This document shows, piece by piece, positions 1 through 10,500 of a stretch of 64,000 nt of DNA. The position numbers were made by a program, and so were the translations under genes. Below the pieces are notes generated by a model. That model saw nothing but the letters and a program-made list of their open reading frames with translations. It had not been told where the DNA came from and searched no databases. Every line of letters begins with the position of its first letter. Position 1 is the stretch's first letter. Source of the DNA: Himantopus leucocephalus (Eukaryota; Chordata; Aves; Charadriiformes; Recurvirostridae); contig RSEF01000020.1 of NCBI GenBank assembly GCA_003993805.1, positions 1,681,212-1,745,211 on the forward strand, given 5' to 3'.

Positions 1-145
1 GCACTTTTAGCCACGTAAACATCTCTGGATTGTAGTTTGTTGCGAGGTGTCGGTGTGCGGGACTCCGGCTCAGCAAGTCGTAGGCTTTTACCCATGAAGT
101 CATGCGTGTGATTTATAGCTCGCCCCGAGTCTTCGCAGCTGGGCT

Positions 146-735
146 GCCAGTCTGTAGCGTGCACGGGGAGTAGATAGCGTAGGTTTACACAGAACCTTTT
201 CTCTAGAAGCCCCGAAAAAGGGGACGGACTCCAGGCTTCAACAGGCGGCTCAGGCTGGAAAGTTGCCACGTCCTGGGGCAAAAGGCAGTTGGGCAAAGCA
301 GCCCCGCCAATATCTTATAAATACACGCATTTTTTTTTATTTCTTTCCTTGGCTGTGACAGAAGGGGGAGCGTTACCGAGCGTCTCCGCAACCCGCAGTG
401 CTGTGACGGCGATGTGGGTGACCAAGCTTTGTGCGGTGGTGGCAAACGGGCTTTAGATCCACTGAGTTACTGTTTGAGAACAGAAGAGGCTTTTGGAGGT
501 TTCTGCCCTCTGCCCGTGCTGGGCTGCTCTCCTTGGCCGGGAGAAGCAGGCTGATGCTGACGAGATGCCTGTGCTCGACGGCAAAGAGTGGGGACTTCTG
601 CTTCTAGTGGCTGGTTTTTAAATTTCAAGCTAAGAGCAGGCAGTAAGTTTGGATTTTTTTCCTTATCCTGAAGTTTGTCATATTTTTATTTCCCCTCCAG
701 AGCCCGCCAGTCCGTGAGCACGGGGAGTATCTAGC
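146..735 (+). repeat. Imperfect dispersed direct repeat, about 32 bp, copies 560 bp apart
   Basis: Positions 146-177 and 706-735 share the order gccagt, a variable stretch, then the exact core cacggggagta followed by tagc. The two copies differ by a few substitutions and short indels. No longer flanking similarity is visible, so these are not obvious LTRs. They may be an old local duplication or two pieces of an unrecognised repeat. Confidence 0.4.
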
Positions 736-756
736 AAGTAGACTAAAGAGTAGCTG
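701..756 (+). other. Possible splice-flanked mini-exon
   Basis: A good acceptor (T-rich tract ending in cccctccag at 700) precedes 56 bases that are open in frame 1 (start SPPVREHGEYLASRLKSS). A consensus-like donor, ctg|gtaaga, follows at 757. The peptide is not recognised. The exon lies inside one copy of the 146/706 direct repeat, and the other copy is not open in that frame. Such sites occur by chance at this scale, so this is only a candidate. Confidence 0.15.
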
Positions 757-927
757 GTAAGAGGTGCAAACCGATTAGCTTGCTTTATTCTTGTTTACTC
801 CTCGAATTTTGTTTGTTTGAAGTTCTCTAGTGAGAATAAAGGAGAGCAGGAGGTTTTGGTGAGGCTTCCCACCCTCTAGAGTCACCACCATCCTGGTTCT
901 TGTCCCCTTACTGGAAAAAGAGAGATC

Positions 928-944
928 TTTTTTTTTTTTTTTTT
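928..944 (+). repeat. Poly-T tract (17 T)
   Basis: Uninterrupted run of 17 T. It has no CR1 or SINE body attached that I can see. Confidence 0.9.
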
Positions 945-2899
945 AACAAATATGAAGAATGTGGAGGACTTGCTCGCCAATCTTTGATATCACTCCTTAC
1001 AGTATGATCGTATCTGAGGTGTCATGCACATAGCTGGTGAGGAGTAGCCGTGGCTCCGGAGTTTATGCTCTAAATATATAAAAAGCAGGAGGGCGGATGA
1101 CTTGGCCTGACCTTGGGTGGTAGCAGGGCTGGGATTAAAGCCAGCTCTCCTCGCTCCCCGTTCGCCCTCTTCGCTGCTGGTTATGCTGCTCTGGCGTCTC
1201 TCCTCCCTCAACCCCACATGCAAATCCGGACTCGCAGCTGGCCATGCCTTCCGACCCCGCTGCCTCTCCCCATCATTCCCGTTCCAAGGGGCTTCACCCT
1301 CTCACAGCTGAATTTTATTTTTTTTTCATCATGGAGTGGACTGGACTGTGGGAAACGTGTGGCATGTGATATTTCGCTCGGTGCGGGAGCATAGCAGTCG
1401 TTTCTGCGAGGCTTAGCGTTGGCTTGCAAGGAGGTAACCCTCTGCCAGGCACCCTCCTTGCGAGGAGCTGGGCGGATCTGGCTGCGGCGCCTTAATTTTT
1501 GTGTTACGTTGCTGCATCTACTTTCCTACTTTTTTTTTTTTTGTCTCAAGATTAAACTCTGGAATTGTCTTATGTCACCAGACGTGTAATGCAATTGGGC
1601 TTTCGATAGGTCATCTGGATGCTGCAGTAGCACGCAGCTGATTTAAAATAAAAAGGTGGTTTGCAGTGGGGCTGTAGTTCTGGCACAACTCAGCAGCGCT
1701 GGGGCTCTGTTCCTGCGCTTCTGCCGTTAACCGTTGTGCAAAACCGCAAAGGCCAGACAGAAGCTGAGTCTTCGGGCTCCTGCCCAGAGTTACTGGTGCT
1801 TTCAGTCTTGGTGACGAAAGCTGCGTCTTAATCTTGAAAATCATCTGTTGAGAAGTGTATTTGGAAGAAAGGATGGACGTGGCGATGCCGAGTTCCAGTC
1901 TGAAGCCTGGTGCAGCGCTCCAGCGTACAGCTGGCTTTTGTTCCTGCCCGGTTGCAGGCAAAGCAGGTGGTGGTTAAATTTTTTTGCATTTAAAAAAAAA
2001 TAATAATTATAATCTCTGGAGCGCTGTACGAGGCTACTCACATCTGTGCGCTCTATGTAGGTCAGATGTGTGTTCACTTCTTTATGAAGACTGAACTTGA
2101 CAGCGTTTCCTTTCTGCAACCAGGGAGGGAGAATCACAAAATTCACGTGCCGGCTCCATAAGGAATGTCCTTAAGGGAAGGCCCCGGAGGGGATGCGCGT
2201 GCAGGTGAAGGATGTTAACCTCGCCGTGTGCTTCGGGTTTGAGGACGATGAGCTTTATCGATGAAAGATTTATCTAAGCTGCGTATCCAGGGTTGATGGA
2301 GTGTCGTATCAGATTAGCCTTGCAGTTCGGAATGCTAAAAGCTTCTGTGCCATGCTTCCAGCAGATGCCTCTTGCTTTGCTCTGAATAAAAAGCCTGTTT
2401 CCTAATCTCTGAAGCTTGTGTTTCTCCCGCTGTATTTACTAAAATGCAAACTGCCTTCCCTCCTCCTTCCTCCTCCCCCAGACACTCCTGCTCCGATATT
2501 TCTTGAGCTGTTCTCACTCAGGCTGGGCTGGAAAATAAAGTGACTTGAGAACAGCCGACCTGTCTTGCCCAGAAGCACGTTAGGTAGGAACCTGACCTAA
2601 CGCTCTTGAAAATGGTTGAGAGTCTCCGTTTTGTGTCGGTGGACGCGGCCTCAGGTCCAGATGTGTTTGGTCTTGTGGAAGATGCTCCCCTAGGGTAAAA
2701 TTAGTGGGAAACAAAGATACAGTTCCTACCAATCTCCCTGCTTGAGCATCATCCTCTCATGTCCTTAGTTTGACTCCAGTCCATGGAGTAGGTGACCTAA
2801 ACCCATCTGGCTGGTTTCTGCATGTTGGAGTGTTTCTTTGTCTTCAGTCCTGAAGTTATGTGGTGGTGTAAGAACTTTCCTTCTCACAGATGGAAGTCC

Positions 2900-3420
2900 C
2901 TAGCTTTGCAGAGAGGAAAAACTTGCAAATGTGGCCTTGTGGGACCCTAAACCCATTAAAAACGGATAAATAGAGGTTCTAGGGTTTATTTTAAAGCTGA
3001 AGAGGGAACTGGCTTTGCTACCCCAATTACTTTTCCTCAGCTGAGATGACCTTGCAAGCAACCACGATTGAAATGGTGGCAGTGGAGGATCAGAGTAGGT
3101 GAAGATGACTATGTGAATGTCCTTGTGCAGTCCAATGCAGTGTGGAAGATAAAGGTGATCTGCCTGCTCCACAAGATTATCAAGAAACATTTGAGATGAA
3201 AGAAGGGCTGCACGTGTCACCTCCTCCTTCAGCAAGTGACTTGCATCTGCAAACAAATGAACATCATCTGCAGCTCTTCCTTCAGCGAATGAATGATCAC
3301 CTACAAGCACTACCAGCCTCCTGAGAGACTTGAAGTTGGACGTGAAGTTCTGCGCTCTGAAGCGGCTGGATGAGTAGCCAGCACTTCAGAACCTCTCATC
3401 AATGAGCGGATCCCAGTCAC
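2900..3420. other. Unrecognised stretch open on both strands
   Basis: The minus strand is open for 136 codons (3310 to 2900), and a 60-codon plus frame runs 3142-3324. Short pieces look protein-like in more than one frame, for example RDLKLDVKFCALKRLDE on the plus strand near 3330-3380. No family is recognised and codon-position bias is weak. It could be a decayed retrocopy or chance. Confidence 0.15.
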
Positions 3421-3519
3421 TTGAACAGTAAACTGCAGTAGGTGGTCAACCTGGAGCTGACTTGACCTCTGGATTTAGGAGCATTTGTCTTGGGAGCTGG
3501 GTGGGGGTTGTAACACACC

Positions 3520-3782
3520 CCCAGCGTGGGGAAGTGGACTCTGGGCTTCATGGAGTTGCTCAAAGGAAATTCCATCTCAACATGGGGAGGAACTTCTTTC
3601 CTTTGAGGGTGGCAGAGCACTGGCACAGGCCGCCCAGAGAGGCGGTGGAGTCTCCTCCTCTGGAGATGTTCAAAACACAGCTGGATGTGTTCCTGTGCAG
3701 CTGCTGGAGGTGACCCTGCTCTGGCAGTGGGGTTGGACTGGATGATCTCTAGAGGTCCCTTCCAACCCCCACCATTCTGTGA
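3520..3782 (+). mobile_element. CR1 LINE, 5'-truncated 3' end
   Basis: The plus strand matches the remembered avian CR1 3' end in order: the block around ggcagagcactggcacagg, 'cccagagaggcggtggagtctcc', 'ctgctggaggtgaccctgctctgg', 'ttggactggatgatctc', and 'cccttccaacccccaccattctgtga'. The encoded residues are the C-terminal tail of CR1 ORF2, broken by stops. The 5' boundary is fuzzy because the first 40 bases have diverged. Only the last 260 bp survive, typical of 5'-truncated retrotransposition. Confidence 0.92.
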
Positions 3783-4539
3783 AAGCTGCTTGGAAAAGAG
3801 GAGTGCTGGAGCACTTGAAGAGAAATTGGAGTAAAACTTCTGCCTGTCCTATTCTGCAAGAATTCTAGCTGGAATCCTCATTTGCAGTGTGCAATATGTG
3901 AAGTGAGTGTGTGAAGACATCTCGGGATGGATGTCTCTGCTGGAGAGACCACCTTGCTAATTGCTTTCTTGCCGTGCTCAGCAGGAAATGAAGGGACGAG
4001 ATGTTTCCTATGACCGCTCTTTCCCTTCTTCCTAAAGAAGGTGAACGGTGCATTGTTAGGGGAAGCTCCTGAGTGCAACCAATCTTCAAGTCCCTGCTGA
4101 CCCGCTGAAACTAAGAGGAAAGGAATGAGATCCCTATTGTCACAACATTATTTTTTTTTTTGACCTTTAGAAGGAAAACGTGCCGGTGAGTCAGGAGACC
4201 CCCTGGGAAATCTGCTGGGCTTGTTTTGGGCAGGAGGTGAGCTGAGATGCAGCGGTGACAGCGGCGGTGTGAAACGAAGGCGGAGACCAGAGGGGTGTAC
4301 AAATCTGCCGTGCTGTTGTCTCTGGTTTATGCATGAGCACAGAAGTGGAGTCCCCAGAGCTGTCGGGCTGTTCTGGTTAGGAAGCAAACAGAGGAGCTGA
4401 AGTGTTTTGCAGTTTTCTCCCGACTTGGTTTTTAAAACCAGGGTGTAAACGCCTTATTGTCAGAGAATAAAAAAAGGGAAGGAGGAAGAATGCTGTTCCC
4501 TGCCCTGCATTTCCATAAGGAGTGAAATGACTGTTTTGG
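3783..4539. other. Unique sequence, nothing recognised
   Basis: There is no repeat body and no convincing frame. A T11 tract lies near 4150-4160. Confidence 0.4.
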
Positions 4540-5043
4540 TCAAAACTGAGTAGTCTTGAACATTTTCATTGCAGTAAGTCCTTTTGAGAAAGGTTTGGAT
4601 GAAGTTTGTGCTTCAAGGGGAGTGGACCTGGCTGAGCCTTCCAGCAGCTCGACAAAGCCTTCATTACTTTTATGTAAAGTCAGAGTCAGATGGGAGAGTA
4701 TGGGATAAGGCCGAGTTCCGGTGCTGCCAATAGCCTCAAAGCTTGGAGGAGAAAAGGCTTTTGGTAAGCTTGTGCGTTCATTAGGACCTGTAGTCATGGA
4801 TAAGTGAGCATTGCTTTACCTGGTTTGTGAAGAATTGCCGCGCTTTTCCAATGCTGGGGCTGGTTGNGCGGACCTGGCTGAGCCTTCCAGCAGCTCGACA
4901 AAGCCTTCATTACTTTTATGTAAAGTCAGAGTCAGATGGGAGAGTATGGGATAAGGCTGAGTTCCGGTGCTGCCAATAGCCTCAAAGCCTGGAGGAGAAA
5001 AGGCTTTTGGTAAGCTTGTGCGTTCATTAGGACCTGTAGTCAT
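4540..5043 (-). other. Minus-strand open frames inside the duplicated block
   Basis: Each copy of the duplication keeps a minus-strand open frame beginning MTTGPNERTSLPKAFSPP. The lower copy runs 85 codons to 4540. The frame survives all four allelic differences, which is weak support for coding origin. No family is recognised. It lies in the same orientation as the broken frames up to 9.1 kb. Confidence 0.15.
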
Positions 5044-5112
5044 GGATAAGTGACCATTGCTTTACCTGGTTTGTGAAGAATTGCCTCGCTTTTCCAATGC
5101 TGGGGCTGGTTG
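4624..5112. repeat. 243-bp near-perfect tandem copy split by one N (assembly duplication)
   Basis: Positions 4624-4866 and 4870-5112 are the same 243 bases with four single-base differences. They are separated by an N at 4867 and two stray bases. The copy number changes exactly at an N and the mismatches look allelic, so I read this as two overlapping contig ends or haplotypes left unmerged. Downstream use should collapse it to one copy. Confidence 0.85.
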
Positions 5113-5471
5113 TCTCCTAGCCAAGGACCTTTGGCTTGAAGGTCTCAGTCGCTGAGGTGTTGGAAAACTCAGCCTTTGGTGTAGACGCTTTCAAGACACC
5201 TGTCCCTTTCTGTGGTCATGGCTACTGCTCTGGATGCAGACGAGTGAGTGTAGCCCGGCCCCATGCTGGTATCAGTCCTGTGGTGGCACGCACAAGCTGT
5301 AGTTGCCATTGGGGTGGTGGGCGCCATCTTGCTCAGAGGAACCCAGTAACCAGAGAGCCGCTCCCAGCCCAGAGATTGGGCATGGTTGGTGAAGGCAGCC
5401 TGTGCTGTGGTGCCAGGAAAGCAGTGTTTGCGTGACACGCTTGGAGGCAGCGTAGCAGGGGTAGCTCTGCA

Positions 5472-6107
5472 TCAAATGTACTTGTAATTACTGGTGGGTT
5501 GGCCTCCAGGACCTGGATGCTTCTCAAGCAGCCCGTTCATTCTCTCACTTCTTATAATGAGGATGGAATCACAGTCCTGTACTTGAGCTGTTGCAGTAAT
5601 TTCCCTGACAACCAAGCATGACATCTCGGGTAGAGCAGCAAGGGCCATAGAAGTCCTAGGGCTGTCAAAAGGTCTACCAAACTTTGCCACTGCTCTTTGG
5701 GGTAACTCTGATCCCACCAGCCGTGCTATGTGCCTCCAGCCCTTCTCTGAGAGGAATTTATTAACCTGTCTAGCTGTTCCTGGTCCAAAGCAGTGCAAGG
5801 CTGCATAGGAATCGGGGTGAAACTGCCCCTGTCCTTGAGGCTATCCTTGTTGCAGGGCTCTATAGAGCCTTTGCATACGTAGCCTCTCCCTTGCACTTGG
5901 AACACATCCCTGTTGCTGATTCCGTAGCGAACCATCACGGTCAGAGTTCAGGAGGCACTTTGGCAGCTCCAGCACTTCACTGAGGTTGTTGTCCCCATTA
6001 ACTTGTGGTGTCAAAACGTAGTGTTGCTGGAGCACCAAGGTGTGGCCAAGGGGATGCTTTGATTTGCCTTCCGTGCACACGTGGGTTATTTTGATTTTTT
6101 TGAATCA
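5472..6107 (-). pseudogene. Possible degraded coding stretch with one in-frame stop
   Basis: Read on the minus strand, one frame stays open from about 6107 to 5472 (some 210 codons) except for a single TAG at 5841-5843. The residues are varied and protein-like on both sides of the stop, for example LQQHYVLTPQVNGDNNLSEV before it and AALHCFGPGTARQVNKF after it. I recognise no family, no signal peptide and no membrane segment. One stop in 210 codons is not rare by chance in a 64-kb window, so this is suggestive only. It could be a decayed gene, a retroelement remnant or noise. Confidence 0.2.
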
Positions 6108-7225
6108 CACAGGAATGCCACAAGAGCTGGGAATCCTGTCTCCCTTGCTTGCTCCGGTTTATTCAAATGGCACATTCATTAACAATAACTCTCAAAGCGG
6201 TGTGCTCCAGGAGCTGCAGTGCTGTATCATGTACAACACATGACCTTGCGTAAACCAGCCTGTTCCTCTGTGGGCAACTTGTATTTCTGGACATCCTTGA
6301 AATCATGTTCCACACAAGGTGTCTCCTGTCCGTTTAGCAGAGCCTGAGACTCCTTTAGATAAGAAAATGACACTGGATGTTGTCGATGAGATCTTATTTG
6401 TCCCTTGGAATGGGAATTATTTCCCTACAGATGTCAGCAGTGCCTCCTAGGCTGTGGGATTTAGCTGCAGATTAGCATGAGTTACTTGGTCTAAAGGAAG
6501 AAAAAAAAATAATATGCCAGACCAAGCAATTTGACAAAAATTTATTTTTATCTGTATCGCCGTGACAACAAGGAGCTTCCCCCACGTCTGTACTGTCCTC
6601 TCACAATTGCACGCTTCCCTTGGGTGAAATTTCGTACGCTTCAAGGTAATAATCTGGCACAACCAGCTAAAAAGTTGAATCAAAAAACGTTCTTCCTATT
6701 TGTGGTATTCCCTGAGTAAAATGTCTTTCATTAACCTTTTGTTCTCCATAGATGCGTCTCACACTCCTGATGTTTTTGCTACCCTTTCCTGTTCCAAGAT
6801 CAATTCCTCCTAAACAACAAGGTGTCTCATGATTTCAAATTCTGTATTGTTTTCTGTGTTGCATTTTTCTTTCCCCTCCATCTTGTGCTGCCTGAACTTC
6901 TCCAGGGATATTTTCAAGATTTATTCTGCAAGATTTATTCTTGCAGCCATTTTAGCAAGATGCCTAGCAGCAGACTTAGGGGGAGGAAAAAAAACCCCCA
7001 AGCCCTCAGAATTCTACATCGTTTGCCCTCAGGAGCCCCAAGTGTCAAAAACCCAGTAATAAACGCTGTCAAATCTCAGAAGGTGGTGGGAGCTGGTGAC
7101 CCTGTGCCTTGTGTTCGGAGAGACTTGTACTGCCCTTCCAGGTTGCTGCTGCAGAGGTGCCTGCTGGTCTCCTGGAGGTGATGTGTTGCACCTCTGCATA
7201 TGATCAAGGCAAGGTTTAGATTTCA
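6108..7225. other. Unique sequence, nothing firm
   Basis: There are AT-rich patches around 6480-6560 and a short direct repeat of caagatttattct-like sequence near 6915-6943. No gene or repeat family is recognised. Confidence 0.4.
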
Positions 7226-7265
7226 TTTTTTAAAAAAAAAAACCAAACCAAAACCAAACCAAACA
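7226..7265 (+). repeat. Poly-A followed by a (CCAAA)-type simple repeat
   Basis: T5 then A11, followed by accaaacc-type units up to 7265. Low-complexity sequence. Confidence 0.85.
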
Positions 7266-7583
7266 GTAGTATTCTGGTTTAGGCCCCAGAAGCCAATGAA
7301 ATCCTTGAGGTTCCTCAGGGCTCCCCTGTTCGGAGTGCATTTTAATTTCTGTATACTCATTTGCTGTTCCACCAGCTCTACAGCGGGTAACAGCAGTCAT
7401 CTTGGAAAGGCGGCATGGGAAAATGATTATGGTGGATATTAAGATGTTTCGTAACCGTAGTTCGGGGAGCTTTGCTGGGGTGTCAGGAGAAGATGCATCC
7501 TCAGCCTCGCTCTCTGTAGGACCGATGCGTGTCTGTGCTTCAGAATGAAGTATCTTTGCACACTTCATATGCGCTCCTTATAT

Positions 7584-7660
7584 AGAATCATAGAATGGTT
7601 TAGGTTGGAAGGGACCCTGAAGATCATTTATCATCTATCATATCCCTGCTCCCATTACAT
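7584..7660 (-). mobile_element. CR1 LINE, very short 3' end in reverse orientation
   Basis: agaatcatagaatggttt followed by aggttggaagggacc is the reverse complement of the CR1 3' terminus with its ATTCTATGATT tail. The homology fades after about 75 bases, so this is an extreme 5' truncation. Confidence 0.85.
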
Positions 7661-8252
7661 TTGGCTGCGTGCTGCCCGTGAGAGAATTGGTGACTTACGC
7701 TGGTGCTCTGACACATGCAGAATGAGTTGGGGTCTGATGGCTGAGCTGGTGAAGGAGCCCCTCTGGCACTGGGGCTGCAGGGTGGCCGTCCTCACTCCAG
7801 CGGGGTGTTCTGACTGATGTTGCTGGGGTGGGTATAATAAATGACTTTGAGAGTGACTGTAGGGCTGATAGCGAGCTTTTTCCAGTGTCTTTGCATAGTG
7901 GACGAGATGACAAACAATGGTGGTGACTCTACTTGATGATTTCATAGGTGTGACAATGTCCCCTTTCAGAAAACATGTCCACGAACACAACCCGATGTTC
8001 ATCTTGGTCCACACCTTAGCTGAAGGAGGCGGATGACTTTGAGGGTTTCTGTACAGATGTGTCTCTTTGGCTGTAGTGGTACCTGGGCTGTCCTCCTGAC
8101 CCACACCGTAGATCTGCAGGACTGGGGTCCTGTCTGGTGGGTGCTGGCACAGAAATGGCAGAAGAAGGTACTTCTATTTGTTGAAGGCATCTGTTGCCTT
8201 TATCTCTCTGGTAGTTCAATTTGTCTTCAAAACTCGCCAAATTCTTGCGTGT
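7661..8252 (-). other. Minus-strand frames, protein-like patches, several frameshifts
   Basis: The minus strand has one 149-codon open frame (8104 to 7655) and two overlapping frames above it. Patches such as DEHRVVFVDMFSERGHCHTYE fall in different frames separated by stops. No family can be named. See the adjacent 8256-8564 frame. Confidence 0.15.
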
Positions 8253-8255
8253 TCA

Positions 8256-8564
8256 TGGTGGCGGTCTCTTTTTCTCTGGAAGAGAGGTCTCCAGGCCAAA
8301 TTTGCATTTATCTCTCACTTGCGTGCTGGAGCAGATCGCTGGCTGGGCAAGCCCTGTGAGTATTCCAGGGGGAATCTTAGCTGTCTCCATCACTTGCCGC
8401 CTGCATTGTGGGCAGGCGGTGATAATCTGCACCGCTATTTTGTTTGCCCGAGGTATGTGTTGGATGGCGGACAGACGGGGAGGCCCAGGGCTCATCCCCA
8501 AAGGGCTGCGACCTCCTGCCGCAGGCAGGGTGTCCAGGCGGGCCCAAATCCGGCTGATTTCAGG
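8256..8564 (-). pseudogene. Minus-strand frame with a CPQC motif, possible retroelement integrase remnant
   Basis: The 103-codon minus-strand frame between TAG (8565-8567) and TGA (8253-8255) contains ANKIAVQIITACPQCRRQ. A 'V..ACPQC' string followed by a short basic and proline-rich linker resembles the cysteine pair at the end of the HHCC zinc-binding domain of retroviral integrases. The expected upstream histidine pair is not clear (only one H, in IQHIPRA) and no catalytic D,D-35-E core is visible. A chance CxxC is quite possible. If real, it is a small, badly decayed piece with no LTRs found nearby. Confidence 0.2.
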
Positions 8565-8567
8565 CTA

Positions 8568-9700
8568 ACCTGCGAAGGCAACGTTGACATGGGGAGCCAG
8601 GTACATTATACATAAAGAGGTATTTCCTTTCATTGAGGAAATTCTATTCACTCTTTCGTGCCAAAACGCTTTTACGGCTGATGAGCTAAACTTAGCTTGC
8701 TCATATTCTGGTATGAATTGGGACTAATTCTGGTTTTGCTACAGCTGCTTTGATATAGAGTAACGTAATAGAAGAATGGAGCTCTATGATGAACAGGGCC
8801 TTAGTGGGGCAAGAAGACTGTAGACTGGGACTGCATCGCTCAAAAGAAACCTTCTGACCTCATGAGGTAGCCTTAGTACTTTATTATTTTTGCAAAAACC
8901 AAGGTATCTCCTGTTCTTTCTCCTCTGGAGTCTTGTCCAAAGGTTTCCGTGCTCTTTGTTGTACGCAAGTTAGACCTCGTGTTTCACGGGGTGAGATAGC
9001 TTCTGGGGTGTGATCTACGTGCCCCAAGTTTGGGGGGAAATCAGCTTTGTGGCCCCACTGAATCGTGAGAGGCTGATCCCAGCTCAGCAGTAGCGTAAGC
9101 GAGCTCAAAGAGATGATCTGCCAAGGTGGACATCCAAGCCCTGCACGTGTGCTGTTGGAAGAGCGTTGTTTATTGCCATAACGCTGCTTGGTCCCTGCTG
9201 AGAGGGACTCATCCTGCGCAATGTTGTACCAGCAAAGTCAATGGCACTTCCAAGCCTTTATTTTCGCAGTATTACTTAATTCCTTGTTTTGAATGCACTG
9301 GGAGCATGCGAGGCTCTCTGATCCAAAGCTAGAGAAGCCTTTGGAAAGTCTCTCACTGGTTTCCTAGTTCTTGGATGTGATTCTAGCTGTATATGGAAAA
9401 TTTGAGGGGAGTCTGCCAAGCCGGCGCAGGTTGGCCCAAGGTCCACGAGCAGGCGTTCTCAGTTCCCTCCCGTAAGCCTCTTCCCTCAACATCCAACCAA
9501 ACCGGTGGGGTTTGAAATGTGCTGTGTTTTCCAGGTTCTTCCTCTTCTCTTTGGCATCTTGGATGTTTTCCATAGTAAAGGGGGGTCTACCCTTAGTGCC
9601 AGCAGCTTTCTGATGAGCAGAATCTCTGGAATGTGAAATTCAAGAATTAAATCCCTCCACATTCGCAGAAGGTCCTGCAGTCCCATCCAGGCCAACTCTG
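8568..9700. other. Unique sequence with one further minus-strand frame
   Basis: A 74-codon minus-strand frame (9108 to 8884) includes IQWGHKADFPPNLGHVDHTP and a charged tail ending in EKEQEIPWFLQK. It has the same orientation as the CPQC frame below it. No family is recognised and the stretch 8640-8880 between them is not open. Confidence 0.2.
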
Positions 9701-10137
9701 GTCACAGCCGTGTCGCTTCTGCTCTTCCTAATGTGTAACGCTGAAAATCCCGAGCTATTTTTGTAAATACAATTAATCAAGGAAGAATACTCGATTACTT
9801 CGTTTTAACATAATATTCACCCGCATCTTTAGGGAGGAGAGGGTTTAGTGAAACTTCATTTCCCTGGGTGTCTTTGTCCTGTGGTTGATAATTATTTTTA
9901 AACTGCCCGTGATGTTGTGAGTCAGGTTGTTGTAGGGGTTTTTGCAGTTGTCAAAATGTCAATTCTAATGAAAGTCTCCGCAGACGTGCTCTACCTAAGT
10001 GATTTAAGCCTTTAGGCTAAGCAGGCTGCTGATAGCATCTTCAGATGAGTCACAAAGGTTTGTGTGTGTCCTTTTTTTTCTTAATAAATTTTTGTTTGGT
10101 TGGAATGTCTTTATCAAAATTGGTTGTTAAAGGTTGG

Positions 10138-10149
10138 TTTTTTTTTTTT
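10138..10149 (+). repeat. Poly-T tract (12 T)
   Basis: Simple T run beside a pyrimidine stretch. Confidence 0.85.
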
Positions 10150-10239
10150 CCCTTCTTAAAGGCTAAGCTGCTGGCTGTCAGCTCGCCACGGGCTGTTTGG
10201 AATTCAGCGTCTTACACAGCAGTCACATTGGGGGGAAAA

Positions 10240-10500
10240 GGAAGTGCCTGTGTAATAACAATAATTGAAAATTAATAGTAGATTAAATTAATACGTAATT
10301 AGAAAACACTAATGCTCCCTGCGAACAAAGGCTGATTCCTATAGGAGCTTTATGAATTGAAGAGGGAAAGTATATGACGCTTTCCCTGGGCCCTGTCTAT
10401 TCCAGCCTGCAGATCATTAAAGCAATTATAATTTCACAGAGGTTTGATCTGGAATTGATTTCTTTGTGATAATTCAATTTAGAGGCTTGCTTCCTCCAGG
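10240..10500. promoter_or_regulatory. AT-rich block dense in homeodomain-type sites, candidate conserved non-coding element
   Basis: The block holds repeated ATTA/TAAT cores, including two ATTAAT and a TAATTAG at 10296-10302. A second cluster, attaaagcaattataattt, lies at 10416-10434, and more sites follow around 10452-10480. The complexity is high and no transposon is present, the look of vertebrate developmental enhancers. Conservation cannot be judged from one sequence. Confidence 0.3.

Larger units (their letters stand above)
1..3519. other. Unique non-coding sequence, no gene recognised
   Basis: No open frame here has a recognisable domain. The stretch is moderately CpG-containing in its first 1.4 kb and rich in short T tracts. 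The frames that are open overlap on both strands and have no common codon bias, so I treat them as chance. Candidate sub-features (an imperfect direct repeat, a possible mini-exon and a protein-like patch near 3.1 kb) are listed separately. It is probably intronic or intergenic. Confidence 0.5.
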
